DNA from: Mangrovivirga cuniculi
GTDB taxonomy: Bacteria; Bacteroidota; Bacteroidia; Cytophagales; Cyclobacteriaceae
DNA length: 64,000 bases
Assembly (NCBI RefSeq): GCF_005166025.1
Contig: NZ_CP028923.1
Location: forward strand, 124,001 to 188,000
Direction: 5' to 3'
The position numbers and the translations under genes were made by a program. The notes beneath the pieces were generated by a model. It searched no databases, was not told where the DNA came from, and saw only the letters and a program-made list of their open reading frames with translations. The stretch's first letter is position 1, and each line of letters begins with the position of its first letter. Of the stretch, positions 1-9,570 are shown piece after piece.

Positions 1-1000
1 ACAGGTGATCTATACCTGCAAAAAAGTCAAAAACATCAATCCAGGCATCTGACTTTTCTTCAAAAATTACCTTTGAATCACCGGATTTAATATCCGACAT
101 AAATAGCTTCAAATGATTTTGCTTTCTGTTCAAGTGAACAATCGCCAGTTTTGAATCATCAGCTGTCCAGTAAATTCTTGGGATGTAATCATCATTCATC
201 GGGACTTTCATCCACTCTTTAGAACCTGAGTCAATATTAATTACACCGATTCTAACTTTTGGATTAGTATCTCCAACTTTTGGATACCTGATTTTTACAT
301 AATCATTGTGTCCTGTGTTTTGATAATCAGTCATTCTGAATACTGGAACCTCTCTTTCGTCAGACTGCCAGAATGCAATATTCTCACTGTCTGGAGACCA
401 TGACCACGCCTGTGCCAGGCCAAATTCTTCTTCGTATGCCCAGCCAAAACGACCATTGTAGAACTGATCTTCTGCATCATCAGTTAGCTGAGTTTCTTTT
501 TCTGCCTCCAGATCGTATACAAACAGGTTTCCACCTCTTTCATATCCGACTTTTGTACCATCCGGTGATAATTCAGCAGTTTGAGCATCCTTGGCAACTA
601 ACTTAAAACTCTCATCCTCCAGGCTGTAAAGAAAATAATCTGAAATTCCGGATCTTCTCCAAACAGGTCTGAAGTTGGTCTTGAAAAGTATAAATCTCGA
701 GTCTTGAGACCACTGAAATGAATTATAAGTGAATTCAGTGGCAGTGTTTGGAAATGTCTTTCCAGATGGATCGAATATGACACTTTCACTTCCGGTAGAA
801 GGATCATATCGTTTAATAATATTTCCATCCATAAAAGAGAATTGCTCTCCTTCATTGATCCAGTTTACGCTCGCCGGTCCGGACTGACCAGATAATTTTC
901 CGGCATTGAATAATGCATCTCTGAGATCACTATATCTCTCTTGTGCATCTAATGCTATAAAAGAGATAAAAAACAATACAGCTATAAAACGTTGCTTCAT
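1..1000 (-). CDS. Dipeptidyl peptidase IV (S9B family), N-terminal part, cut by window edge
   Basis: Exported serine peptidase that removes dipeptides from peptide N-termini, normally after Pro or Ala. About 333 residues are present: a signal peptide ending ALDA before QERY, then the beta-propeller domain. The motif WAYEEEFG (about residues 187-194) carries the double Glu that binds the substrate amino terminus in DPP IV, and a TDYQNTGHNDYVKIRYPK-like segment matches the family propeller. The catalytic hydrolase domain with the Ser-Asp-His triad should lie beyond base 1. ATG at 998-1000 is chosen because a signal peptide follows directly. It is the last visible gene of the minus-strand group, 29 bases below the rhomboid gene. 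The family assignment is firm; activity cannot be judged without the C-terminal half. Confidence 0.9.
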   Translation of the reverse strand, partial: MKQRFIAVLFFISFIALDAQERYSDLRDALFNAGKLSGQSGPASVNWINEGEQFSFMDGNIIKRYDPSTGSESVIFDPSGKTFPNTATEFTYNSFQWSQDSRFILFKTNFRPVWRRSGISDYFLYSLEDESFKLVAKDAQTAELSPDGTKVGYERGGNLFVYDLEAEKETQLTDDAEDQFYNGRFGWAYEEEFGLAQAWSWSPDSENIAFWQSDEREVPVFRMTDYQNTGHNDYVKIRYPKVGDTNPKVRIGVINIDSGSKEWMKVPMNDDYIPRIYWTADDSKLAIVHLNRKQNHLKLFMSDIKSGDSKVIFEEKSDAWIDVFDFFAGIDHL

Positions 1001-1029
1001 GAATCTATCGTGGTTATTTGTTGTTTCAA

Positions 1030-1623
1030 TTAAAATAATTCACTCAAAAAAGAACCAAAAAGACCTGGTTCAAGTATCAAAGTAAATATTATTCCAAAAA
1101 CCGCACCATAAAAGTGTGCGTCGTGGTTGATCTGATCCCTGGCATTCCTTGTCTGGTACCATGAATAGATCAAGTAAAGCACGCCAAAAACTATTCCAGG
1201 AACAAAATAAATCTCTCGCCATGGGTCAAAAATAATACATGAAAAAATCACTGCGGCTACTGCTCCAGAAGCTCCAAGGCTGTTATAACCTGGGTTTTCC
1301 TTGTGCTTTAAAAACGTCGGTATTTCAGATACAATTATAGCAACAAGGTAAAGTCCCAGAAATACAAATGGGGCAGAATCACCAACAAGGACCCTTAAAT
1401 AATATTGTTCCAGGTTTCTTCCGAAAAAGAATAGAGTAAACATATTAAATCCCAGGTGTACATAATCGGAATGAATAAAACCGGACATCAGAAACCGGTC
1501 ATATTGGTTATTTCTATTTACCTGGTATGGATTCATCATCCATCGATATTGCTTATCCGGATTATTCCAGGCATAGAAACTGATTATTACCGTTACGGCA
1601 ATTATTATTATAGTAAGACTCAT
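1030..1623 (-). CDS. Rhomboid family intramembrane serine protease
   Basis: Membrane-embedded serine protease of 197 residues that cleaves transmembrane segments. HLGFN (residues 56-60) gives the HxxxN signature, GASG has the nucleophile Ser119, and NHDAHFYG supplies the catalytic His at about residue 170. Six hydrophobic segments fit the minimal rhomboid core with no extra domain. It starts two bases after the polyprenyl synthase stop, so it is probably co-transcribed with it and with rnr. The catalytic Ser and His are both present, so the protein is predicted active rather than a pseudoprotease. The substrate is unknown. Confidence 0.9.
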   Translation of the reverse strand: MSLTIIIIAVTVIISFYAWNNPDKQYRWMMNPYQVNRNNQYDRFLMSGFIHSDYVHLGFNMFTLFFFGRNLEQYYLRVLVGDSAPFVFLGLYLVAIIVSEIPTFLKHKENPGYNSLGASGAVAAVIFSCIIFDPWREIYFVPGIVFGVLYLIYSWYQTRNARDQINHDAHFYGAVFGIIFTLILEPGLFGSFLSELF

Positions 1624-1625
1624 AA

Positions 1626-2609
1626 TTAACTTTCTCTTTTAATCAACGCATCTGCCAGTAATCTGATCTTATCTTTTTTGCTCTCTGCCACAGGAAAATG
1701 ATCTAAATTATTAAATGCTTTACTGAAATAATCATTCATTCTTTCTTCGATTGCATCTTTTACGCCTAATCGATTATAAAGATCAGTTACCGCCTTTACC
1801 TTTTCTTCATTATCAAACTTCTCAGCATTCAGCCACTTCTCAAGCTCCTTCTTGTCTTCTCCTTCGGCTCTTTTTAAAGCCTCGATCAGCAGCATGGTTT
1901 TTTTATTGGCAATAATGTCTCCACCAACCTGCTTACCGAATTTTTCCTGGTCAGCATAAACATCCATCAGGTCATCCTGAAGCTGAAATCCGATTCCAAG
2001 ATTTATCCCAAAATCTCTTATCTGACGACAAACTACTTCTGTTGCCCCGGCAATTTCTGCACCAACTTCAAGCGCAAAACCTAAAAGCACTGAGGTTTTC
2101 TTCCTTATCATCTCCAGGTACTCTGATTCAGAAACGTTATCGCTGGTCTCGAAATTCATGTCTTCCTGCTGTCCTTCGCATACCTCTGCGGCACAAACAT
2201 TGAATTTACCGAGGATGGATTTTAATTTTAATGGATCGATATCTAACTCTAGAAATTGATCATAAACTTTCACCAGCATCACGTCACCGGAAAGAATACC
2301 AACATTTTGATTCCATTTGCTATGAACAGTTGGTTTACCTCTTCTTAATGGGGCTTCGTCCATGATATCGTCATGAACGAGAGTGAAATTATGAAAAAGC
2401 TCAACAGCTACCGCAGCAGGCATTGCTTTTTCTATATCGTCTGAAAAAAGTTTATATCCCAGTATGGTAAGCAATGGTCTCATCCGCTTACCTCCTAAAT
2501 TCATTATATATTTTATGGGATCATAAAGTTCTGCCGGCTGGTGCGGTAGCGACATTTCATCGATTTGCTTGTTTAGCTCTTCAATGAGCGGATTGAATTT
2601 TTCAATCAT
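1626..2609 (-). CDS. Polyprenyl (all-trans) diphosphate synthase
   Basis: Condenses isopentenyl diphosphate onto an allylic primer to make a linear prenyl diphosphate for quinone or other isoprenoid synthesis. The protein has 327 residues, typical of the family. Both Asp-rich Mg-binding motifs are intact: DDIMD at 80-84 and DDLMD at 212-216. GGKRMRP near residue 40 binds the diphosphate. Product chain length cannot be read safely from the sequence. The start overlaps the end of rnr by eight bases, which supports the chosen ATG and translational coupling. Confidence 0.93.
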   Translation of the reverse strand: MIEKFNPLIEELNKQIDEMSLPHQPAELYDPIKYIMNLGGKRMRPLLTILGYKLFSDDIEKAMPAAVAVELFHNFTLVHDDIMDEAPLRRGKPTVHSKWNQNVGILSGDVMLVKVYDQFLELDIDPLKLKSILGKFNVCAAEVCEGQQEDMNFETSDNVSESEYLEMIRKKTSVLLGFALEVGAEIAGATEVVCRQIRDFGINLGIGFQLQDDLMDVYADQEKFGKQVGGDIIANKKTMLLIEALKRAEGEDKKELEKWLNAEKFDNEEKVKAVTDLYNRLGVKDAIEERMNDYFSKAFNNLDHFPVAESKKDKIRLLADALIKRES

Positions 2610-4770
2610 TATTTACTAATTCGAGATCTATGTTTCGTTTATCTAAATCTGTTCTTACTACCTTGACTTGCAATTTGTCACCAAGGGTAATAATTCTTTT
2701 ATTTCGCTGACCAATAAGTCTCATGTTTTTTTCATCAAACTCATAGTAATCATCTTCAAGGTCTGATACACGAATCATTCCTTCACACGCTGTATCGACA
2801 ATTTCTATGTAAACACCCCAATCTGTCACCCCAGACACAATGCCTTCAAAATCTTCACCTATATGGTCAGACATATACTCAACCTGCTTGTATTTTATGC
2901 TCGCTCGCTCAGCCTCAGTGGACCTTCGCTCCATTTCTGAACTATGTCTGCATCTGTTTTCATAAAGTCCTTTTTCAGCAGATTCCTGGTCATCGAGGTA
3001 TCGTTGTAACAATCTATGCACCATTACATCCGGATATCTTCTGATAGGGGAGGTAAAGTGAGTATAATGATCAAAAGCTAATCCAAAATGACCTTTTGGT
3101 TCAGTTGTATAAATAGCTTTAGCCATCGTGCGAATTGCAAGTGACTCCAGAATATTCTGCTCGGGTTTTCCTTCGATGTCATCCATCAGACTATTCATTG
3201 CCTTTGCAATATTATCTGAATTGAGATTCAGTTTATGGCCAAATCGACCGGCAAATTTGCTAAATGTCTCCAATCTGTCGGGATCGGGATTATCGTGAGT
3301 ACGGTATACGAAGGTCAGTTTATCATTTCCTTTTTTCTTATGATAAACTTTTTCAGCTACTGATTTATTCGCAAGAAGCATGAATTCCTCGATCATTTTA
3401 TGAGCATCTTTTCTAACCTTTGGTATTACACCAAGTGGTTTCCCTTCCTCATCAAGTTTGAATTTCACCTCAACTGTCTCAAAGTTGATCGCTCCTTTAT
3501 TATATCTTTTTTGTTTTAACTCCTTAGCAATATTATTGAGTGTCCGGACTTCATGAGCAAACTCACCATCTTTGCCTTCGATCAGTTCCTGAGCATCTTC
3601 ATAGGCAAACCTTTTATCTGAATGAATCACTCCTCTTCCAAACCATTTTTCTTTTACATCTCCTTCAGCATTCATCTTAAATGTTGCTGAAAATGTTAAC
3701 CTGTCTTCGTTTGGCCTTAGTGAACAAAGATCATTTGATAGTCTTTCCGGCAACATAGGTATAGTTCTATCTACAAGATAAACCGAAGTTGCCCTGGAAA
3801 AAGCTTCTTTATCTAGAATGCTGTCTGGTGTGACATAATGAGAAACATCAGCTATGTGAACGCCAATTTCAAACATTCCATTTCCAAGATCAACAAAGCT
3901 TAAAGCATCATCAAAATCTTTTGCATCAGCCGGATCGATCGTAAATGTCGTCGTATCTCTAAAGTCTCTTCGCCTGGCAATTTCATCGTTGGTGATTTCG
4001 CCGGGTATCTTATCTGCTGCTTCAATGATTTTTTCTTCAAATTCAAAAGGCAAACCGAATTCAGCCATAATACTGTGCATTTCTGCAGTATTATCACCGG
4101 CTTTACCAAGTATGTTAACTACTTCACCAATTGGACTTTTTTCACCTTCAGGCCAGCTTACTATCCTGACAATAACTTTATCATTATCCCGGGCACCTTT
4201 TAGTTTACCTTTGTGCACAAAAATATCAGTGTGCATTCTTTTATTATCCGGTATTACAAATGCAAACCGGTCACCCATATCCAGTCTTCCGACAAACTCC
4301 ATTCGAGACCGTTTAATGATCTGAACCACGCGGCCTTCCGGATTTCGTCCATCGACTCCTTCTTTAAACACCTGGACTTCAACTTCGTCACCATCAAGTG
4401 CCTGTCCCATATCTCTGGAAGACACCTTGATGTCGTCATCTTCACCTTCCACTACAATAAAACCAAATCGTGGATTTACAAAGTCAACCTTCCCGGTTAA
4501 TAATTCTCCTTCGAATATAGATGTGTAGTATCCTTTACCGGTTTCTCTGATTTTTTCATCGAGCTCTAAGTCCACAAGGGCGTGAACAACCATTGCTCGG
4601 GCTTTTTTATTATCTGCACCGGTTTTTCGGGCTATTTGTTTTTCGGTAAATGCTTTACCTGAATTGCTATTTAATAATTGGAGTATCTTATTTTTATAAA
4701 ATTCAATATTATCCTTGGTGCGTTTCTTCTTCGAACGCTTATTACTTTTTCCTTTTCTTTTTCTACTCAT
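2602..4770 (-). CDS. rnr: Ribonuclease R
   Basis: Processive 3'-5' exoribonuclease of the RNB (RNase II) family that degrades structured RNA. The 722 residues run in order: a very basic N-terminal tail (residues 2-20 almost all Lys, Arg or Ser), a winged-helix-like segment, cold-shock domains (about 88-220), the RNB domain and a C-terminal S1 domain (from about 635, EGIVSGVTDWGVYIEI). The catalytic Asp cluster DPADAKDFDD is at 279-288. Length and domain order match RNase R rather than the shorter RNase II. It lies 20 bases downstream of the ABC ATPase gene. Confidence 0.96.
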   Translation of the reverse strand: MSRKRKGKSNKRSKKKRTKDNIEFYKNKILQLLNSNSGKAFTEKQIARKTGADNKKARAMVVHALVDLELDEKIRETGKGYYTSIFEGELLTGKVDFVNPRFGFIVVEGEDDDIKVSSRDMGQALDGDEVEVQVFKEGVDGRNPEGRVVQIIKRSRMEFVGRLDMGDRFAFVIPDNKRMHTDIFVHKGKLKGARDNDKVIVRIVSWPEGEKSPIGEVVNILGKAGDNTAEMHSIMAEFGLPFEFEEKIIEAADKIPGEITNDEIARRRDFRDTTTFTIDPADAKDFDDALSFVDLGNGMFEIGVHIADVSHYVTPDSILDKEAFSRATSVYLVDRTIPMLPERLSNDLCSLRPNEDRLTFSATFKMNAEGDVKEKWFGRGVIHSDKRFAYEDAQELIEGKDGEFAHEVRTLNNIAKELKQKRYNKGAINFETVEVKFKLDEEGKPLGVIPKVRKDAHKMIEEFMLLANKSVAEKVYHKKKGNDKLTFVYRTHDNPDPDRLETFSKFAGRFGHKLNLNSDNIAKAMNSLMDDIEGKPEQNILESLAIRTMAKAIYTTEPKGHFGLAFDHYTHFTSPIRRYPDVMVHRLLQRYLDDQESAEKGLYENRCRHSSEMERRSTEAERASIKYKQVEYMSDHIGEDFEGIVSGVTDWGVYIEIVDTACEGMIRVSDLEDDYYEFDEKNMRLIGQRNKRIITLGDKLQVKVVRTDLDKRNIDLELVNND

Positions 4771-4790
4771 GTTGTGAATATTTTTTCACA

Positions 4791-6623
4791 TTAATAACCG
4801 TATGTGTCGGTTTTCGCTTTTCGCTGGAGAGTACGCTTTCGTATATCTTCGATGTTACCATGTGGGATAGCATTCATTAATTTGATGGTATAATCAGATT
4901 TTGGCGCATCGTAAATACTTTCTGAAAATCCGGCCTCAACTATCTTTCCTTCATTCATCACCATAATACGGTCTGCCATAAATTTGACAACCGACAGGTC
5001 GTGTGAGATAAAGATATAAGTAAAGTCGTGATTTTCCTTAAGTCTGTTGAGAAGATTCAGTACCTGTGCCTGAACTGACACATCAAGTGCTGAAACTGAC
5101 TCATCGCAAATAATGAATTTAGGATCAACAGCCAAGGCCCGGGCAATTACAACTCTTTGTCGCTGACCTCCACTGAATTCATGGGGATATCTTGTATAAA
5201 AATCAGCAGAAAGACCTACCTCTTCCAGGAGATTCTCTGCTATGCTTTTTCTTTCCTTATCTGAAGAACCGATTCTGTGGAAACGCATCGGCTCTACAAT
5301 TGCGTCACCAATTGTTTGTCTTGGATTTAATGATGAGTAAGGATCCTGAAAGATAATCTGCATATCTTTTCGCAGTTGCATCATTTCTTTCTTGTTATAA
5401 TCCAGGATATTTTTACCAAAGAAAAGGACTTCTCCTTCTGTTGGCTCAATAAGCCTCATCATGCTTCGTCCGAGTGTTGTTTTACCACATCCTGACTCTC
5501 CAACAAGACCAAGTGTTTCTCCTTCGAAAACCTTGAAGCTTACATCGTCAACTGCTTTAATTACTTCCTTACTCTTTTTAAAGATCCCTTCTCTTACCGG
5601 AAAATACGTTTTTAAATTCCTAACCTCGATTATCGGTTGATCCTTTAGCATTTTCAACTGCTTTTCCTGGACCTCATCTTCTGAAACAAGGTTGCTTAGA
5701 ACGGCTAATGCGGCAGATTTATATTTCGAATCTTTCTTTTCAACAATTTCTCCTTCCTGGTTTACTTCCATGAAGTCAGATACGGTAGGCAACTCTCTTA
5801 ATTTTACATCAAGTCTCGGACGACATGCTAATAAACCTTTCGTATATGGATGTTGAGGGTTATTAAATATATTAAATATTGGCCCTTGCTCGACAATCTT
5901 TCCCTGGTACATTACAACAACTTTATCTGCAATATCAGCAATAACACCGAGATCGTGGGTAATGAATATTGTCGCCATATCATTATCCTCATTCAATTCT
6001 TTCATCAGATCTACAATACTCCTCTGAACAGTTACATCAAGAGCAGTGGTAGGCTCATCAGCAATCAGAACTCTTGGATCACATGACATTGCCATGGCAA
6101 TCATTACTCGTTGCTTTTGACCACCTGAAATCTGGTGAGGATAGGTATCGAATATTTTTTCCGGGCGAGGTAGCTTTACTTTCTTAAATAAATCGATTGT
6201 TTTCACCCGGGCCTCTTTTCTACTCACATTCCTGTGAAGCATAATAGCTTCCATTACCTGGTTGCCACAAGTATAAACGGGGTTTAACGAACTCATAGGC
6301 TCCTGAAATATCATTGCGATATCTTCACCCCTTATTTTTCTCATGGTCTTTTCATCGACCTTAGTTACATCTACCGGGCCAAGGCCAGGGCTATTTAATA
6401 TAATATCTCCACCTTCTATGGAAGCCTGAGGTTTAGGCAGAAGTCCCATCATTGTAAGGGCTGTTACCGATTTTCCCGAGCCACTTTCTCCTACTATCCC
6501 AATCGTTTCTCCCTTATGAATCGTAAAACTGATATCATCCACTGCTTTCACTACTCCTCTTTTGTTAGTGAAATAAGTTTTTAGATTTTTTACATCAAGA
6601 ATTACATTTTCCTTCATCGCCAT
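4791..6623 (-). CDS. Fused tandem ATPase of an oligopeptide/dipeptide-type ABC importer (DppD-DppF like)
   Basis: One 610-residue chain carries two complete nucleotide-binding domains that are separate subunits (DppD and DppF) in many bacteria. Half one has Walker A GESGSGKS (45-52), signature ISGGQKQR and Walker B VLIADEPT. Half two has Walker A GESGCGKT, signature FSGGQRQR and a Walker B ending CDES. Each half ends in the proline-rich extension typical of peptide importers (PQHPYTKGLL in half one). A linker of about 60 residues joins them. No permease or binding protein is nearby, so partners must be encoded elsewhere. The family is sure; the substrate is inferred only from the family. Confidence 0.92.
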   Translation of the reverse strand: MAMKENVILDVKNLKTYFTNKRGVVKAVDDISFTIHKGETIGIVGESGSGKSVTALTMMGLLPKPQASIEGGDIILNSPGLGPVDVTKVDEKTMRKIRGEDIAMIFQEPMSSLNPVYTCGNQVMEAIMLHRNVSRKEARVKTIDLFKKVKLPRPEKIFDTYPHQISGGQKQRVMIAMAMSCDPRVLIADEPTTALDVTVQRSIVDLMKELNEDNDMATIFITHDLGVIADIADKVVVMYQGKIVEQGPIFNIFNNPQHPYTKGLLACRPRLDVKLRELPTVSDFMEVNQEGEIVEKKDSKYKSAALAVLSNLVSEDEVQEKQLKMLKDQPIIEVRNLKTYFPVREGIFKKSKEVIKAVDDVSFKVFEGETLGLVGESGCGKTTLGRSMMRLIEPTEGEVLFFGKNILDYNKKEMMQLRKDMQIIFQDPYSSLNPRQTIGDAIVEPMRFHRIGSSDKERKSIAENLLEEVGLSADFYTRYPHEFSGGQRQRVVIARALAVDPKFIICDESVSALDVSVQAQVLNLLNRLKENHDFTYIFISHDLSVVKFMADRIMVMNEGKIVEAGFSESIYDAPKSDYTIKLMNAIPHGNIEDIRKRTLQRKAKTDTYGY

Positions 6624-6716
6624 CGCTCAAATATTAAAAAGTGGTCGAGTTATTTTAGCTCTACCCTGTTATTATAAGAGCCTAAAATACTAAATCCATA
6701 TGAGTTATAAAACGGT

Positions 6717-7436
6717 TCAAACGTATTGTGTTGTACTGATGTCAGTCTTACCGATCAATTTCAGATAAATATGCATCATAACCTCCACATCTTGCATGCA
6801 ATATGTGGATATAGCCTCCAGATTATTCTCTTTGTAGTAAGCAGAATGAATCTTACTTCCATCTAAATTGCTCTTACTGGTTGGAATGTCAAATATAGCA
6901 GCCAGTGCTTCCAGGGAGGTGAAGTTTTTGCGGTCTCCAAATTTCCAATAGTCCATTGTGTCAAGGTGTTGCACTTCCCATGGCTTTTTTCCAGCGAGAT
7001 TTAAGACATAAGGAATCTGGATCTGGTTAACTACCATCCTACGACATAAATAAGGAAAATCAAATTCCTTTCCGTTATGGGCACATAAAAAAAGTTTATC
7101 CTGATTGAACTTTTCTCTTACAAGGGTGGAAAACTGATGTAAAAGTTCATTTTCGTTATCATTATTCAGATGCGTAATTCGCATTTGCCATTCGTCATCG
7201 ACCTGCCTTATCACTCCAAGGCCAATACAAATAACTTTACCGAATTCAGCATAGATAGCAGCTTTTTTACTCCATATTTCTTCGGGTGAATACATTTCGG
7301 ATTCGCGCAAAGTCTCTGCCTTCCTGATCCAGATTTTCTGCATTCTATCTGAAAGCATACTAAAATCAGGCTCTATTGCTGCTGTTTCGATGTCTAAAAA
7401 TAAAATGTGGTTGAGAGGTGGTTGAAATATTTCCAT
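6717..7436 (-). CDS. PolB-like 3'-5' exonuclease, DEDDy type
   Basis: Stand-alone exonuclease domain of 239 residues related to the proofreading domain of family B DNA polymerases. The carboxylates are visible: Asp15 and Glu17 in FLDIETA, Asp126 in GKEFDFPYL, and Asp216 in YCMQDVE with the general Tyr212 four residues before it, which makes it the DEDDy subtype. No polymerase domain is attached. It begins directly after the 131-residue gene and sits downstream of lipB in a tight group. A DNA repair or nucleic-acid processing role is inferred from the fold only. Confidence 0.82.
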   Translation of the reverse strand: MEIFQPPLNHILFLDIETAAIEPDFSMLSDRMQKIWIRKAETLRESEMYSPEEIWSKKAAIYAEFGKVICIGLGVIRQVDDEWQMRITHLNNDNENELLHQFSTLVREKFNQDKLFLCAHNGKEFDFPYLCRRMVVNQIQIPYVLNLAGKKPWEVQHLDTMDYWKFGDRKNFTSLEALAAIFDIPTSKSNLDGSKIHSAYYKENNLEAISTYCMQDVEVMMHIYLKLIGKTDISTTQYV

Positions 7437-7832
7437 TTATAATCTACTGAGGACCACATCTTGCCCTATCTCTGCTACAAATTCTGTATTATCTTTTTTA
7501 ATAGAACCGGATTCAAATGTGATCACACCATCATAAAGTTGATTGTCTTTAAAATAAGTAATTTTAAATTCGTTATCCAACTTAAATACCTCCTCAACCA
7601 TTGACTCAAAAGCCACAGCTTTATTTGGACCAACACTATCAATAATGTGTCGCAATACTGAAGTTTTCACTTCTTTCCCTTCAATCTCTCCCGTCCCACA
7701 AGAATTTATCAACACATTTTTTAAGCTGGTATCATGAAAGTTTATAAAGTATACAGTCCAATCACCAGTTTTTTGTTTTGATAATGCCACTCCTATCTTT
7801 TCGGCCTTTCGTTCTAAAATATCTTTTTTCAT
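7437..7832 (-). CDS. Conserved-looking small protein of unknown function
   Basis: I do not recognise this 131-residue family. It has no signal peptide, no membrane segment and no obvious catalytic motif. The N-terminal third is basic (MKKDILERKAEKIG) and the rest alternates short charged and beta-like stretches (GDWTVYFINFHDTSLKNV, FKITYFKDNQLYDGVITFESG), suggesting a small alpha/beta cytoplasmic protein. It lies three bases after lipB, and the exonuclease ATG follows its stop immediately, so the three are almost certainly one transcript. The tight packing argues that it is a real gene. Confidence 0.75.
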   Translation of the reverse strand: MKKDILERKAEKIGVALSKQKTGDWTVYFINFHDTSLKNVLINSCGTGEIEGKEVKTSVLRHIIDSVGPNKAVAFESMVEEVFKLDNEFKITYFKDNQLYDGVITFESGSIKKDNTEFVAEIGQDVVLSRL

Positions 7833-7835
7833 ATT

Positions 7836-8569
7836 TTATGCCTCCTCGATAGGGTTATATATCTTCATTTCAAATATTTCAATCAAGTGTCTTTTTACTT
7901 TCTCTTTAACTTCATTCATGTCAACTTCACGTCCTAACTCCTTGTCTAATGAAGTTACTGCTTTATCATCAATCCCGCACGGAATAATATGACCAAAATA
8001 GGAAAGATTAGCATTAACATTGAAAGCAAATCCGTGCATTGTGACCCACCTGCTTGATTTTACCCCCATGGCACAAATTTTTCGTGGATTTTTTTGCTCT
8101 TCATGGTCTAGCCAAACCCCGGTAAGACCATCTATCCTTCCTGATTTAATCCCGTAATCATCTAATGTTTTAATTATACCCTCTTCCAGAAAACGCATGT
8201 ATTTATGAATATCTGTAAAAAAGTTTTCCAGATCTAAAATGGGGTATCCAACAAGTTGCCCGGGACCATGGTATGTAATATCTCCTCCACGGTTAATTTT
8301 ATAGTAAGTAGCCTCGTGTTGTTTTAACCCTGTTTCATCTAACAACAAATTTTCCGGCTTTCCACTTTTCCCCAGCGTATAAACATGGGGGTGTTCACAA
8401 AATATTAGGTAATTATTAGTTTTCGTTTGTTCCTCAACCGGCACCTTTCTGTTAGCTATTTTTGATCAACTGAACGCTTGAACATAACTTCCTGCTGATC
8501 CCATGCCTGTTGATAATCAATCAGGCCCCAGTCAATTATTTGTACTTCTTTATTTATTATTTCATTCAT
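7836..8569 (-). CDS. lipB: Octanoyltransferase LipB, reading frame interrupted by an apparent one-base deletion
   Basis: Transfers octanoyl from acyl carrier protein to lipoyl domains, the first step of lipoate synthesis. ATG at 8567-8569 begins MNEIINKEVQIIDWGLIDYQ, a normal LipB N-terminus, but the frame stops at TAG after VDQK (codon 37). Reading continues one base back from the A5 run (plus-strand T5, 8459-8463) as IANRKVPVEEQT and stays open to the end, giving about 244 residues, the usual size. The core is intact: HPHVYTLGKSG, ITYHGPGQLVGYP, the catalytic Lys in GVKSSRW and the catalytic Cys in IPCGI. The GTG at 8442-8444 would give a protein lacking the first 40 residues. The gene starts five bases after manA. 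Function is certain; whether the break is real is not. Confidence 0.88.
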
Positions 8570-8574
8570 TTCTT

Positions 8575-9558
8575 CTACAAAATGCAGGACTTTAATGCCT
8601 TTGCACTACCTTTTTTTGCTTCAAGGATAATTTCTTCACATGATGCAGGAAGAAGTATCGATTCACCTTTTACAAGATCATATTTTTTATCCTGATAAGT
8701 GATTGCAAATTCTCCTTCAATACCCATCATTACAACAAACGAATCAAGTGACTGTGGGTTTATCTTATAAGACGATTTTACCTCCAGCAGTGTGGTAGAA
8801 AAATATTCATTTGATACAAGAGTTACTTCCGAATCCGGGTGTGGCTCAGGGTGTGTTTTGTATTGTTCTTTTAATTCGTAATCCAGGGCATCATATGACT
8901 GTTCAAGATGCAACTCCCTTTTTTTTCCTTCTTTGTCAACACGATCAAAATCATAGATTCTGTAGGTAATATCAGAGCTTTGCTGTATTTCGGCAAGCAA
9001 GATGCCTTTGCCAATAGTATGAATTCTTCCGGCCGGGATATTGAAAACATCGCCTGCTTTAGCTTTATGTTTTAATAAAACTTCCTCTAAAGTACCTGCT
9101 TCCACATTTTGCTTTAACTTTTCCTTATTCATTTCTTCTTTGAAGCCGGAAATAAGGGTTGATCCTTTTTCAGCATCAAGAATATACCACATTTCATTTT
9201 TACCAAAAGGCAATCCGTGCTTTTCTTGAGCAAGCTTATCATCCGGATGGACCTGAACAGAAAGATCTTGTCTGGCATCCAGAAACTTAAATAGTAAGGG
9301 AAATTCTTTGCCATATTTTTGAAAAACCTTCTTTCCCATCAAACCAGCAGGATCCTTTTCGACCAAATCAGTAATTTTCATACCATCAAAAGGACCGCTT
9401 TTGACCACACTTTCTTCACCTGGACATCCGGAAATCTCCCAGCTTTCTCCAACAGAATCAGTGTTATCAACTGGTTTGTTGAGTTTGGTTTTCAGTTTAT
9501 TACCGCCCCATATTTTTTCTTTTAATATGGGATGAAATTTTAATGGCTCAAATTTCAT
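8575..9558 (-). CDS. manA: Class I mannose-6-phosphate isomerase
   Basis: Interconverts mannose 6-phosphate and fructose 6-phosphate, feeding GDP-mannose and glycan synthesis. The 327-residue length fits the short class I enzymes. Zinc ligands are visible: the QVHPDD motif, the Glu in KNEMWYIL and the His in GRIHTIGKG, followed by the family segment EIQQSSDITYRIYDFDR. A cupin-like C-terminal half has GESILLPASCEE. It lies 12 bases below pgi, so two neighbouring hexose-phosphate isomerases share a transcript. The stop codon is five bases from the lipB start. Confidence 0.93.
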   Translation of the reverse strand: MKFEPLKFHPILKEKIWGGNKLKTKLNKPVDNTDSVGESWEISGCPGEESVVKSGPFDGMKITDLVEKDPAGLMGKKVFQKYGKEFPLLFKFLDARQDLSVQVHPDDKLAQEKHGLPFGKNEMWYILDAEKGSTLISGFKEEMNKEKLKQNVEAGTLEEVLLKHKAKAGDVFNIPAGRIHTIGKGILLAEIQQSSDITYRIYDFDRVDKEGKKRELHLEQSYDALDYELKEQYKTHPEPHPDSEVTLVSNEYFSTTLLEVKSSYKINPQSLDSFVVMMGIEGEFAITYQDKKYDLVKGESILLPASCEEIILEAKKGSAKALKSCIL

Positions 9559-9570
9559 GTTCTAAAAAAA

